Assembly (NCBI RefSeq): GCF_016862455.1
Contig: NZ_BOMZ01000040.1
Location: 1 to 64,000 of the forward strand
Reading direction: 5' to 3'
From: Actinoplanes utahensis
GTDB lineage: Bacteria > Actinomycetota > Actinomycetes > Mycobacteriales > Micromonosporaceae
Length of the DNA: 64,000 bases
Below are positions 16,598-26,954 of the stretch, piece after piece. How positions within the stretch are numbered: position 1 is the stretch's first letter; every line of letters begins with the position of its first letter. The notes under the pieces were generated by a model. That model was not told the DNA's origin. It worked only from the letters and a program-made list of their open reading frames with translations, and made no database searches. The position numbers and the translations under genes were made by a program.

Positions 16598-17473
16598 GTG
16601 CAGGTGCCGGCTCCGTTCGAATACGAACGTGCCACAAGCGTGGATCAAGCCATTGGTCTGCTGGAACGGCTGGGCGGTTCGGCGAGGCTGGTGGCCGGCG
16701 GCCACAGCCTGCTGCCGATGATGAAGCTCCGGCTCGCCGATTTCGAATATCTCATCGACATCAACGATCTGCACGGCGAGCTCGGCTACATCAGGCTCAG
16801 CGACGGCGAGGTGCGGATCGGCGCCATGACGCGGCACCGTGAGCTGCTGGAGTCGGACGTGCTGGCCGAGGTGTTCCCGATCTTCCGGGACGCGGAGAAG
16901 GTGATCGCCGATCCGATCGTGCGCAACCGGGGCACGCTCGGCGGCTCGCTGTGCCAGGCGGACCCGTCGGAGGACCTGTCGGCGGTCTGCACGACCCTGG
17001 ACGCCAGCTGCGTCATCCGGGGCCCGGGCGGCGCGGAGCGGGTGGTGACGATGGAGGAGTTCCACGTCGGGCCGTACGAGACGGCGGTCGGGGACAGCGA
17101 GATCCTCACCGAGATCCGGATCCCGCGGAAGCTGGAGCGGGCCGGGAGCGCGTACGCCAAGGTCGAGCGCCGGGCCGGCGACTGGGCCGTGGTGTCGGCG
17201 GGCGCCGCGGTCTGGCTGGACCGGGGACGGATCGTGGACGCCCGGGTGGGCCTGGCCGCGGTCGGCCCGAACACCACCGGCATTCCGGAGATCTCGGCGG
17301 CGCTGCGCGGGCACGAGCCCAGCGAGGAGTTGTTCCAGGTGGCCGGGGCGATCGCGGCACGCAGCTGCGACCCGGTGACCGACACCCGCGGCAGCGCGGA
17401 CTACAAGCGCCACCTGGCGGACGAGCTGACCCGGCGCACCCTGCGCAAGGCTGTGGAACGGGCGAGGAGCTGA
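16598..17473 (+). CDS. coxM: CO dehydrogenase medium (FAD) subunit CoxM
   Basis: The 291-residue flavoprotein shows the FAD-binding motifs VAGGHSLLPMMKLRL near residue 32 and TLGGSLCQADPSEDL near residue 112. The C-terminal CO-dehydrogenase flavoprotein domain is also present. It passes electrons from the iron-sulfur subunit to the respiratory quinone pool at the membrane. The GTG start at 16598 has GGGAGG 7 nt upstream. It is the first gene of coxM-coxS-coxL, 3 nt before coxS. A TTGACA lies at 16543-16548 upstream, but no matching -10 is evident. Confidence 0.93.
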   Translation: MQVPAPFEYERATSVDQAIGLLERLGGSARLVAGGHSLLPMMKLRLADFEYLIDINDLHGELGYIRLSDGEVRIGAMTRHRELLESDVLAEVFPIFRDAEKVIADPIVRNRGTLGGSLCQADPSEDLSAVCTTLDASCVIRGPGGAERVVTMEEFHVGPYETAVGDSEILTEIRIPRKLERAGSAYAKVERRAGDWAVVSAGAAVWLDRGRIVDARVGLAAVGPNTTGIPEISAALRGHEPSEELFQVAGAIAARSCDPVTDTRGSADYKRHLADELTRRTLRKAVERARS

Positions 17474-17476
17474 GGC

Positions 17477-17970
17477 ATGCAGGTCACGATGACCGTCAAC
17501 GGGACCGAGTACACCCGTGAGATCGAGGGTCGCATGCTGCTCGTGCACTTCCTGCGCGACGTGCTCGGCCTGACCGGCACCCACTGGGGCTGCGACACCA
17601 GCAACTGCGGCGTGTGCGTGGTGTGGCTGGACGGGGAGCCGGTCAAGAGTTGCACGGTGCTCGCGGCGATGGCGGGCGGGCACGAGGTCCGTACCGTCGA
17701 GGGTCTGGCGAACGGCGCCGAGCTGGACCCGATCCAGGAGGGCTTCCGGCAGTGCCACGGCCTGCAGTGCGGGTTCTGCACGCCGGGCATGCTGATGACC
17801 TGCCGCGCCCTGCTGGACAAGAACCCCGACCCGACCGAGGGCGAGATCCGCGAGGCCATCAGCGGCCAGATCTGCCGGTGCACCGGTTACTCCTCGATCG
17901 TCCGCTCGGTCCGCTGGACCGCGGTGCACGAGGCCGAGGCCCGCAACGCGAAGGAGGAGGTGGCGCAGGC

Positions 17971-17974
<4 letters not shown>
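17477..17974 (+). CDS. coxS: CO dehydrogenase small (2Fe-2S) subunit CoxS
   Basis: The 165-residue protein contains the plant-type 2Fe-2S site (CDTSNCGVC ... SCTVLA). It also has the C-terminal all-helical 2Fe-2S site ([11 protein letters not shown] ... ICRCTGY) found in small subunits of molybdenum hydroxylases. It relays electrons from the molybdenum-copper centre of CoxL to CoxM. It starts 3 nt after coxM and its stop overlaps the coxL start (ATGA). Confidence 0.95.
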
Positions 17975-20364
<2,390 letters not shown>

Positions 20365-20440
20365 GGCGACACCCCGGGGGTCACCGTCCGCGGTGACTCC
20401 CGGGTTCGTTCCCACCCTCAAGACCTTCGAGAGGTACGTG

Positions 20441-21409
20441 ATGACGCCGATCGCCGAGCGCGCGCACGAGCTGACCGTCGCCCGCCGCCCGTTCGTGCAC
20501 GCCACCGTGGTCCGTGCCCAGGAGCCCACCTCGGCCCGGGCCGGCGACGACGCGGTGATCCTGGCCGACGGGTCCATCGAGGGTTTCGTCGGCGGGGTGT
20601 GCGCGGAGACGTCGGTGCGGGCCGCCGCCATGGAGACGCTCCGCGACGGCAACACCGTGCTGCTGCGGGTGCTGCCGGAGGACGCGGCCGAGTTCCCGGA
20701 GGCGCCCGGCGCGCGGGTCGTCGTCAACCCCTGCCACTCCGGTGGGGCCATCGAGATCTTCCTGCGGCCGGTGCTGCCGAAACCGCTCGTCGCGGTGGCC
20801 GGGAACAGCCCGATCAGCACGGCCGTCGTGTCGCTGGCGGAGTTCCTGGACTTCGAGGTGGTGAGCGGGTCCTACGCCGGGGTCACCGCGGTCGTGGTGG
20901 CCGGGCTGGGCCGCGACGAGGAACGCGCCGTCCGCGACGCCCTGGACGCCGGAGTCGGGCTGATCGCGCTGGTGGCGAGCAACACCCGGTCGGCGATCCT
21001 GCTCGACGCGATGGGAGTGTCCGCGGACGAACGGGCCCGGGTCAGGGCGCACGCGGGAATCGACATCGGTGCCCGTACCCCCAAGGAAATCGCTCTCTCG
21101 GTCCTCGCCGAGATCATCCGGGAGATCCGGCGCGGCGACCTCGCCCCCGCCTCCCTCTCGCCCGCCTCCCAGGCTGCGTCCCATGCCGAGGCCGCCGCCT
21201 TCGCGAAGGCCGGGCCCGCATTCGTGGCCGGTCCGACTCTGCCCGTCGGGCCGGCCACCCCCGACGTCCCCGCGGCGACCGCGATCGACCCGGTCTGCGG
21301 AATGACCGTGATCATCGGGCCGGACACCCATCACGGGGTGGTCGACGGGCAGGACTACTGGTTCTGCTGCCCCGGCTGCCTGAAGAAGCACACCCGCGGC
21401 AGGTCATGA
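20441..21409 (+). CDS. XdhC-family protein fused to a YHS metal domain
   Basis: The 322-residue protein has an XdhC/CoxF-like N-terminus (FVGGVCAETSVR, NPCHSGGAIEIFL), a Rossmann-like middle (VAVAGNSPISTAVVSLAEFLDFEVV) and GIDIGARTPKEIALSVLAEII. An Ala/Pro linker follows, then a C-terminal YHS domain (DPVCGMTV ... YWFCCPGCLKKH). YHS domains bind metal and are found with copper proteins. Since the CO dehydrogenase centre needs both sulfurated molybdenum and copper, a combined role in assembly is an attractive inference. It follows coxL by 76 bp. The ATG at 20441 is chosen; a GTG is directly before it. Confidence 0.82.
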   Translation: MTPIAERAHELTVARRPFVHATVVRAQEPTSARAGDDAVILADGSIEGFVGGVCAETSVRAAAMETLRDGNTVLLRVLPEDAAEFPEAPGARVVVNPCHSGGAIEIFLRPVLPKPLVAVAGNSPISTAVVSLAEFLDFEVVSGSYAGVTAVVVAGLGRDEERAVRDALDAGVGLIALVASNTRSAILLDAMGVSADERARVRAHAGIDIGARTPKEIALSVLAEIIREIRRGDLAPASLSPASQAASHAEAAAFAKAGPAFVAGPTLPVGPATPDVPAATAIDPVCGMTVIIGPDTHHGVVDGQDYWFCCPGCLKKHTRGRS

Positions 21410-21464
21410 GCCGGCTGCCGATCGATGGTGCACACCCGAGAAGACGACGAGCGGCTGCTGAGGC

Positions 21465-22328
21465 ATGAACAATCCTGACGAGGTCATCGAAGGGCTCGAC
21501 GCCGCCGACTACCTGGCCGACGACGGGCTCGCCATGGCCGTCTTCCTGGCGCTGCGTCTCGGCAGGCCGCTGCTGCTGGAAGGCGAACCCGGCGTCGGCA
21601 AGACCGCGGCCGCGAAAGCCCTGGCCCGGGCGCTGGACACGCCGTTCATCCGATTGCAGTGCTACGAGGGCCTGACCGCCGGCGAAGCCCTGTACGAATG
21701 GAACTACCAGCGGCAGCTGCTGCACATCCGGCTCGCCGAGGCCCGCGGCGTGTCCGTCGACGACGCCGACCTGTTCACCACCGACTTCCTGCAGGAACGG
21801 CCCATCCTGAAAGCCGTCCGGCACGCCGGGCCCACCCCGCCGGTGCTGCTCATCGACGAGATCGACCGGGCCGACGACGAGTTCGAGGCGCTGCTGTTCG
21901 AGTTCCTCGGCGAGGCGTCGGTGACCGTTCCGGAACTCGGCACCTTCGCCGCCACCCGGCCGCCGATCGTGGTGCTCACCTCCAACCGCAGCCGCGACCT
22001 GCACGACGCGCTGCGCCGCCGCTGCCTCTACCACTGGATCGAATTCCCGGCCCCGGACCGCGCGGCGTCGATCGTGCGCCGCGCGGTCCCGGGCGCCACC
22101 GCGCCGCTGATCCGGGACGCCACCGAGTTCATCGGGCGAGTGCGGGGACTCGACCTGGACAAGGCGCCGGGACTGGCGGAAAGCATCGACTGGGTGTCGG
22201 CGCTGGCGGCTCTCGGCGTCACCGAACTCGCCGCCGCGGACGTCTGGCGGACCATCGGCGCGATCGCCAAGACACCCGACGACCGGGTCGCCGTCGCGGC
22301 CGCCCTGCCTCCGCCGCCGACGCGGTGA
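21465..22328 (+). CDS. coxD: MoxR-type AAA+ ATPase CoxD
   Basis: The 287-residue ATPase has Walker A GEPGVGKTAAA near residue 39 and Walker B VLLIDEIDRADDEFE near residue 127. It also has sensor 1 IVVLTSNRSRDLHDALRRRC and the MoxR-type helix-2 insert (EGLTAGEALYEWNYQRQLL). In Oligotropha, CoxD is a chaperone needed to introduce sulfur and copper into the CoxL active site, and it works with the VWA protein CoxE. Position between the XdhC-like gene and coxG/coxE supports this assignment. Confidence 0.9.
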   Translation: MNNPDEVIEGLDAADYLADDGLAMAVFLALRLGRPLLLEGEPGVGKTAAAKALARALDTPFIRLQCYEGLTAGEALYEWNYQRQLLHIRLAEARGVSVDDADLFTTDFLQERPILKAVRHAGPTPPVLLIDEIDRADDEFEALLFEFLGEASVTVPELGTFAATRPPIVVLTSNRSRDLHDALRRRCLYHWIEFPAPDRAASIVRRAVPGATAPLIRDATEFIGRVRGLDLDKAPGLAESIDWVSALAALGVTELAAADVWRTIGAIAKTPDDRVAVAAALPPPPTR

Positions 22329-22394
22329 CGGTGCTCACGGCGTACCGCTGCACCTGTCTCTCGATCTTGTCTGACGCACCTCAGGAGAGCCCCC

Positions 22395-23552
22395 ATGAAG
22401 ATCAGTAACGAGTTCACCGTGCAGATCCCGATCGACCGGGCGTGGGAGGCGCTGACCGATCTGGAAGGTATCGCGCCGTGCCTGCCGGGCGCCCAGCTCA
22501 CCGGGGTGGAGGGCGAGGTCTACCAGGGCAAGGTGAAGATCAAGGTCGGGCCGGTGATCTCCGACTTCTCCGGGACCGCGCGGTTCACCGAGAAGGACGC
22601 GGCGGCATATCGAGCGGTCATCGACGCGAAGGGACGTGACGCGCGGTCGGCGGGGAACGCGTCGGCGTCGGTCAGCGCCTTCCTGACGGCGGTGACCGAG
22701 ACCAGCACCAAGGTCACCGTCGACACCGACCTGAAGATCAGCGGGAAGCTGGCCCAGTTCGGCAGCGGCATGATCAAGGAGGTGTCGTCGAAGCTGCTGG
22801 CCCAGTTCGTCGCCAACCTCGAAGCCCGGCTCGCCGCCGACCTGGCCGGGGGTCCTGCCACCGGCGCGTCTGAGGCTTCTGTCGCCGGCACGGCTGAGGC
22901 TTCTGCCGTCGGGTCGGCTGAGGCTTCTGCCGTCACGGGGACTCCGGCGGCTCCTTCCACTACAGCCGATTCCGTCGCCGGCAACGGGGCTTCGGCGGCG
23001 GCGGTGGCGACCGCGCCGGACACTGCGGTGGCACTCGGGGCGGCCGCTCCCGCGAAGACCGTCGAGGTGGGTGCCGAACCGGCGGCGGCGGTCGTTCCCG
23101 ACCCCTCCGCGGGTGAGGTCGAGCCGGCGGCGGGACGTATCGAGACGGCGGAGGGCACGCCCGAGCCGGTCGCCCCGCTCCGCACGCCGGACGCGAACCT
23201 GTCGGCCGTCGCTGCCGGCTCTGCTTCCAGCGCTGCCCCGGCCGCTTCACCGGCAGGCGGCTCTGGTTCGGTCGAGGGTTCTGCTTCGGCCAGCGGCTCT
23301 GGTTCGGTCGAGGGCTCTGCTCCGGCTGGCGGTTCTGCTTCGGCCGGCGGCTCTGCTCCGGCTGGCGGTTCTGCTTCGGCCGGCGGTTCTGCTTCGGTCG
23401 GCGGGGAACGAGCCATCGAGAGCGCGGAGCCCGCGCCGATCGATCTGCTGGACGTCGCCGGCGGGTCGATCTACAAGCGGGTCGTTCCGGTGGCCGTCGG
23501 GGTGGCCGTCGTGGCCGCCGCCGTGATCGCCTGGTTCGTTGGCCAGGGCTGA
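22395..23552 (+). CDS. coxG: CoxG-like SRPBCC protein with long linker and membrane anchor
   Basis: The first ~150 residues form a CoxG/SRPBCC domain (MKISNEFTVQIPIDRAWEAL...). About 200 residues of Ala/Gly/Ser/Pro/Glu low-complexity sequence follow, then a C-terminal hydrophobic helix (about residues 362-382, VPVAVGVAVVAAAVIAWFV). CoxG anchors CO dehydrogenase to the cytoplasmic membrane; the tail helix fits that role. The linker is much longer than in typical CoxG (about 200-230 residues in total). It is encoded by short DNA repeats and probably varies in length between strains. The gene overlaps coxE by 14 nt. Confidence 0.85.
   Translation: MKISNEFTVQIPIDRAWEALTDLEGIAPCLPGAQLTGVEGEVYQGKVKIKVGPVISDFSGTARFTEKDAAAYRAVIDAKGRDARSAGNASASVSAFLTAVTETSTKVTVDTDLKISGKLAQFGSGMIKEVSSKLLAQFVANLEARLAADLAGGPATGASEASVAGTAEASAVGSAEASAVTGTPAAPSTTADSVAGNGASAAAVATAPDTAVALGAAAPAKTVEVGAEPAAAVVPDPSAGEVEPAAGRIETAEGTPEPVAPLRTPDANLSAVAAGSASSAAPAASPAGGSGSVEGSASASGSGSVEGSAPAGGSASAGGSAPAGGSASAGGSASVGGERAIESAEPAPIDLLDVAGGSIYKRVVPVAVGVAVVAAAVIAWFVGQG
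23250..23405 (+). repeat. 18-bp coding repeats in the coxG linker
   Basis: About nine near-identical 18-24-bp units of the type GGCTCTGCTTCGGCCGGC encode Gly-Ser-Ala-(Ser/Pro)-Ala-Gly hexapeptides just before the membrane anchor of CoxG. The identity at DNA level points to recent slippage or unequal crossing-over. Confidence 0.7.
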
Positions 23553-24750
23553 ACAGCCCCCGCTGCTGTTGCGGGGCACCGACCGGGCCGCGTTCGCCGT
23601 GGCGTTCACGGCCCGGTTACGCCGCGCCGGCCTGCAGGCTGGGATCACCGAGACCGACGACCTGGTACGGGCGCTGGCGGTGAGCCCGCCGACCTCACGG
23701 ACCGCGCTCTACTGGACGGCGCGGATCGCGCTGGTCCGCCGCCACGGTGACCTGGCGGTGTTCGAGCGCGTCTTCGCCACGGTCTTCAACGACACTCCGC
23801 CGTTGCCGTTGAGCCGGTCGGCCGTACCCCCTCGTCGCCGTGACGACGGCCTGCACGTCGCCGTCCCCGGAACCGGAGACGAGGGCGCCGCCGCCGGTGG
23901 CGGCCTGCCCTGGGCGACCCTGCCGCCGGCCGTCGCCGCCGACGATCCGGACCTCCCCGGCGAGGGCCTCGACCTGCCGGACCTGCGCCCCAGCGATCTG
24001 GCCGCGCTCGCCGACCGGCCGTTCGAGGAACTGGATCAGGCGCAGACCGAAGCGCTCGGGACGGCGTTGCGCGCCGCCCTGACATCGTGGCCGCAGCGCC
24101 GCAGCCGCCGTCACCGCGCCGACCCGGCCGGCCACCGGGTGGCGTTACGGCCGACGATCGCCCGCGCCCGGCGCACCGGCTGGGAGGCGATCACGGTGGT
24201 CCGGGAGCGCCCGGTCCCGCGCCCGCGGCGGGTGGTGATGCTGTGCGACGTGAGCGAGTCGATGCGCTCCCAGGCAGCCGCTTGTCTGCAGCTCATGCGG
24301 GCGTTCACGACGGTCGCCGACGCTGAGGTGTTCGCGTTCGCGACCCGGCTGACCCGGCTCACCGTCCCGTTGCGCCACACCTCCGCCCGAGAGGCGATCG
24401 AGCAGGCCAGCGACGCCGTCGACGACCGGTTCGGCGGAACCCGGATCGCCGCCAACATCGCCGCCCTGCTCGCCTCCCACCACGGCAACACGGTCCGCGG
24501 CGGCGTGGTCATCATCGCCTCCGACGGTTGGGACAGCGATCCCCCCGAGGCGATGACCGCCGTGATGACGCGGTTGCGCCGGCGCGCGTACCGCATCCTG
24601 TGGCTGAATCCCCGCGCGGGCGCCGCCGGTTTCGCCCCACGGGTCGGCGGGATGGCCGCCGCCCTGCCGTTCTGCGACGACCTGCTCCCGGCCGCCACCT
24701 TCACCGACCTCACCGCCGCCACTCACCACCTGCGAACCCTCACCAGGTAA
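23539..24750 (+). CDS. coxE: VWA-domain protein CoxE
   Basis: The 403-residue protein has an N-terminal helical domain (LLLRGTDRAAFAVAFTARLRR), a variable acidic middle, and a C-terminal von Willebrand A domain. Its MIDAS motif is DVSESMRSQ (Asp237), with later residues TRIAAN and SDGWDSDP. CoxE proteins partner the MoxR ATPase CoxD in maturing CO dehydrogenase. The proposed start is a TTG at 23539 overlapping the coxG stop; no ATG or GTG gives a better N-terminus. It is the last recognisable gene of the cox cluster. Confidence 0.87.
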   Translation: MARAEQPPLLLRGTDRAAFAVAFTARLRRAGLQAGITETDDLVRALAVSPPTSRTALYWTARIALVRRHGDLAVFERVFATVFNDTPPLPLSRSAVPPRRRDDGLHVAVPGTGDEGAAAGGGLPWATLPPAVAADDPDLPGEGLDLPDLRPSDLAALADRPFEELDQAQTEALGTALRAALTSWPQRRSRRHRADPAGHRVALRPTIARARRTGWEAITVVRERPVPRPRRVVMLCDVSESMRSQAAACLQLMRAFTTVADAEVFAFATRLTRLTVPLRHTSAREAIEQASDAVDDRFGGTRIAANIAALLASHHGNTVRGGVVIIASDGWDSDPPEAMTAVMTRLRRRAYRILWLNPRAGAAGFAPRVGGMAAALPFCDDLLPAATFTDLTAATHHLRTLTR

Positions 24751-24764
24751 GCGACCTCGTCATC

Positions 24765-25123
24765 GTGCTGGTCGCCATCGGCCTCACCGTGACGATCACC
24801 GCGGCGCTCATCCGGCGGACCGTCCGGAGCCGGATGGCCGGCCCATACGACAGGGCGCAGACGCGCTTGACGTTCATCTGCGCCGTCGTCGGCATCCGGC
24901 AGGGCTTCAACGACGGCCCGCTCGACCGATGGACCGTCGAACGGGGCTACCGACGTGGTCGAGCTGGTGCTTGCACAGGCCAAGGGGCTCGTACATCGCC
25001 GGCGCAATCGGTCTCATGGCCGAGCTGCCCCTCGGACGGATCGGAGACGCCACGATGGCCGTCATGGGGTTGTACTCGCGGGTCGGATCGCCCATCCCCG
25101 CCCTCGTGTTCGGGGTCGCGTAA
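24765..25123 (+). pseudogene. Possible frameshifted small membrane protein
   Basis: From a GTG at 24765 a frame with strong GC third-position bias encodes a hydrophobic start (MLVAIGLTVTITAALIRRTV) and continues to about 24945. Bias then moves to another frame that ends at 25123 with LGRIGDATMAVMGLYSRVG and ALVFGVA. This looks like one gene broken by a frameshift, or two overlapping fragments. No family is recognised. An independent ATG at 24929 would give a 64-residue protein. Confidence 0.3.
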
Positions 25124-25285
25124 TGCTGATCACCGCTGCCGCAGTGGCCGAACGAGGATGGGCGAACAAAGGTGTAGCCCTCGGACGAGGGATGCTCGCG
25201 GCGGCCAGGCGTGCGTACGGTCGACGGCGGGGACACTCCAACAGGCCCCATCCCCGGCGCCCGGCTGAGACCCGGAGAGGAACCC

Positions 25286-25495
25286 GTGACCCCCGAAGAA
25301 CACAGCGAAGAAGCCTTGGAACGGACGGTCCGCCGCCTGTTCGCACGAGAGCCGTCCAGCCTGGAGCGCCTCGGCCATCGGGTGCTGTCAGGGCAGACAG
25401 AGCCGTTGCCACCGAGGCTGACACATGACGGCGTAGACCTCGACACCTTCGATGACAGTGACGGCGACCCGGGTTTCAAGATCGGTGGCAGCTAG
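25286..25495 (+). CDS. Small acidic hypothetical protein
   Basis: A GTG with GGAGAGG 6-12 nt upstream opens a 69-residue ORF. The N-terminal half is helical and charged (EEALERTVRRLFAREP), and the tail is acidic (DLDTFDDSDGDPGF) ending KIGGS. Third codon positions contain many A/T (gaa, ttg, aca, cat, gta, agt), unlike the flanking genes, which suggests acquired DNA. No family recognised. It faces the Gly-rich small ORF at 25559 tail to tail. Confidence 0.5.
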   Translation: MTPEEHSEEALERTVRRLFAREPSSLERLGHRVLSGQTEPLPPRLTHDGVDLDTFDDSDGDPGFKIGGS

Positions 25496-25558
25496 CCAGT
25501 ACGCGAAACAGCCCGGAGAGGGGGTCTCCGGGTTGCTCGCTGCTGGGGTTCGAGGCGG

Positions 25559-25642
25559 TCAGTTGCCGCCGGCCGGGCTACCGCTGCCCGTGTTGCCGCC
25601 GCTGCCGCCCTCGCCGCCGTGGGCCAGTTCGAGAATGCTCAT
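25559..25642 (-). CDS. 27-residue Gly-rich peptide with strong ribosome binding site
   Basis: The ATG at 25642 is preceded by AAGGAGGAAGCC, one of the best Shine-Dalgarno sequences in the window. The ORF encodes MSILELAHG followed by a Gly/Ser/Asn/Thr-rich stretch ending SPAGGN. A short aliphatic leader-like N-terminus before a small-residue tail recalls ribosomally made peptide precursors. No modifying enzyme is adjacent, so the product could equally be unmodified or the ORF meaningless. Nothing else is visible in the 243 bp upstream to 25885. Confidence 0.42.
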   Translation of the reverse strand: MSILELAHGGEGGSGGNTGSGSPAGGN

Positions 25643-25885
25643 GGCTTCCTCCTTCGTCCTGGAGCGACCCGGCAAGGCCGCCCATTGATGAGCCCCACTG
25701 TCGGGGACGGCTGGAACCGCAAGGGGGACGCTGTCTCCCCCTGGGTACTTTCTCCCCCTTACCGGATCTCCGCGATCGCTGAAACGTGTAACGCCCCGCG
25801 ATAGCCCGGCGCGCTACCGCCGACGACGGCGGCCGGGGTAGCGGCCGGCCGCCTCACCCCGACCGCTACCAGGGGAGCCGCCGCC

Positions 25886-26005
25886 ATGACCGACCCCGTC
25901 GACGCCGCCTTCGGAACCCGGCACCGCGCCCTACGTGAGCGTGCCGGGAAAACCCGCCCCGTCCTCGCCGGCCTTGTCGGCCGCTCACCCGATTGGGTCA
26001 AGGCC
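25886..26005 (+). pseudogene. Truncated XRE-family regulator (N-terminal HTH only)
   Basis: After a G-rich ribosome binding site the ATG begins MTDPVDAAFGTRHRALRERA and continues VLAGLVGRSPDWVKA. This is the first half of an actinobacterial XRE helix-turn-helix domain, whose family continues with the recognition helix and a ~250-residue C-terminus. Here the similarity stops abruptly near 26005, where a different gene fragment begins. The product cannot be functional as a full regulator. Confidence 0.5.
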
Positions 26006-26008
26006 CAA

Positions 26009-26298
26009 CGCCGCCCGAGCGGATTTCAGCGAACTGCCGAAGTACTGCCTCTGGCCGGGAGTGGACCTGGCCGGGCGAGGAGAAGGAGCGCAGCAGATCC
26101 TCGCCGTCGACAAGCCGCTCTCCACCGCTCCCAGCAAGCTCGCCCGGTACCGGATCGCCGACAGCAACCTGCGCCTCGGGTTTCCAGCCGGGGACCAGCG
26201 GCCTGGTCGTCGTGAGCCGTTCCGGGGCCGACCTCCCGGCCGGAGCCGTGGACCTGGTCTGGGGCCCGGACGACGTCGTTCGGGCCTGGTCCGCCTGA
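26009..26298 (+). pseudogene. Remnant of a DUF234-type ATPase gene
   Basis: One frame encodes QQILAVDKPLSTAPSK...LARYRIADSNLRLGF, resembling the 'PLSTxPSKxxxYRxxDPYLRFW' segment of archaeal/actinobacterial DUF234 ATPases. The next frame encodes GLVVVSRSGADLPAGAVDLV followed by WGPDDVVRAW and a stop, resembling the family's extreme C-terminus. The ~130 residues that normally lie between are missing and the frame changes near 26190. The fragment is joined directly to the truncated XRE gene. Identification rests on short motifs only. Confidence 0.42.
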
Positions 26299-26309
26299 GG
26301 GGTGGGCGG

Positions 26310-26954
26310 TCAGCGGTCGCGGTCGTCGAGGTAGGCGAGGACGGCCAGGACACGGCGGTGGTGACTGGTCGACGGGGGCAGGCCCAGCTTGGCGAAGAGG
26401 GCGTTGATCAGGTTGCTCACCGACTTCTCGGTGATGGTGAGGTGGGTGGCGACGGCGGCGTTGGAGTGCCCCTCGGCCATCAGGCGCAGGACATCCTGTT
26501 CGCGATGGGTCAGGTCGGTCAGGGAGTCGCGGCCGTGCAGCAGACGGGCGATCACGTCGGGGTCGATGACGGTGCCGCCGGCGGCGACCTGGTGGAGCGC
26601 GGCGACGAACTGGCGGACGTCGCCGACCCGATCCTTGAGCAGGTAACCGACCGCGCCGGCGCGGTCGGCCAGCAGTTCCCGGGCGTAGAGGCGCTCGACG
26701 TACTGGGACAGGACCAGGATCGGCAGGCCGGGCACCTGCTCGCGGGCGGTGAGAGCGGCGCGCAGCCCCTCGTCGGTGAACGTGGGAGGCAGCCGGACGT
26801 CGACGACGGCGATGTCCGGGCGGACCTCGACGAGGCGTTCGGTGAGGCCGGTGCCGTCGGCGGCGGTCGCGACCACGTCGAAGCCGTACGCGGTCAGCAT
26901 GCGGGTGAGACCGTCGCGCAGCAGCGCCTGGTCCTCGGCGATCAGGACCCGCAC
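26310..26954 (-). CDS. NarL/LuxR-family response regulator
   Basis: The 214-residue protein begins VRVLIAEDQALLRDGL. It has phospho-acceptor Asp52 (IAVVDVRLPP), the receiver Lys in YLLKDRVGDV, and a C-terminal LuxR HTH (DLTHREQDVLRLMAEGHSNAAVATHLTITEKSVSNLINALFAKL). The GTG at 26954 overlaps the upstream kinase by 13 nt, so the two form a coupled pair. Target genes are not evident; the divergent exported hydrolase at 28322 is the nearest candidate. Confidence 0.88.
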   Translation of the reverse strand: MRVLIAEDQALLRDGLTRMLTAYGFDVVATAADGTGLTERLVEVRPDIAVVDVRLPPTFTDEGLRAALTAREQVPGLPILVLSQYVERLYARELLADRAGAVGYLLKDRVGDVRQFVAALHQVAAGGTVIDPDVIARLLHGRDSLTDLTHREQDVLRLMAEGHSNAAVATHLTITEKSVSNLINALFAKLGLPPSTSHHRRVLAVLAYLDDRDR

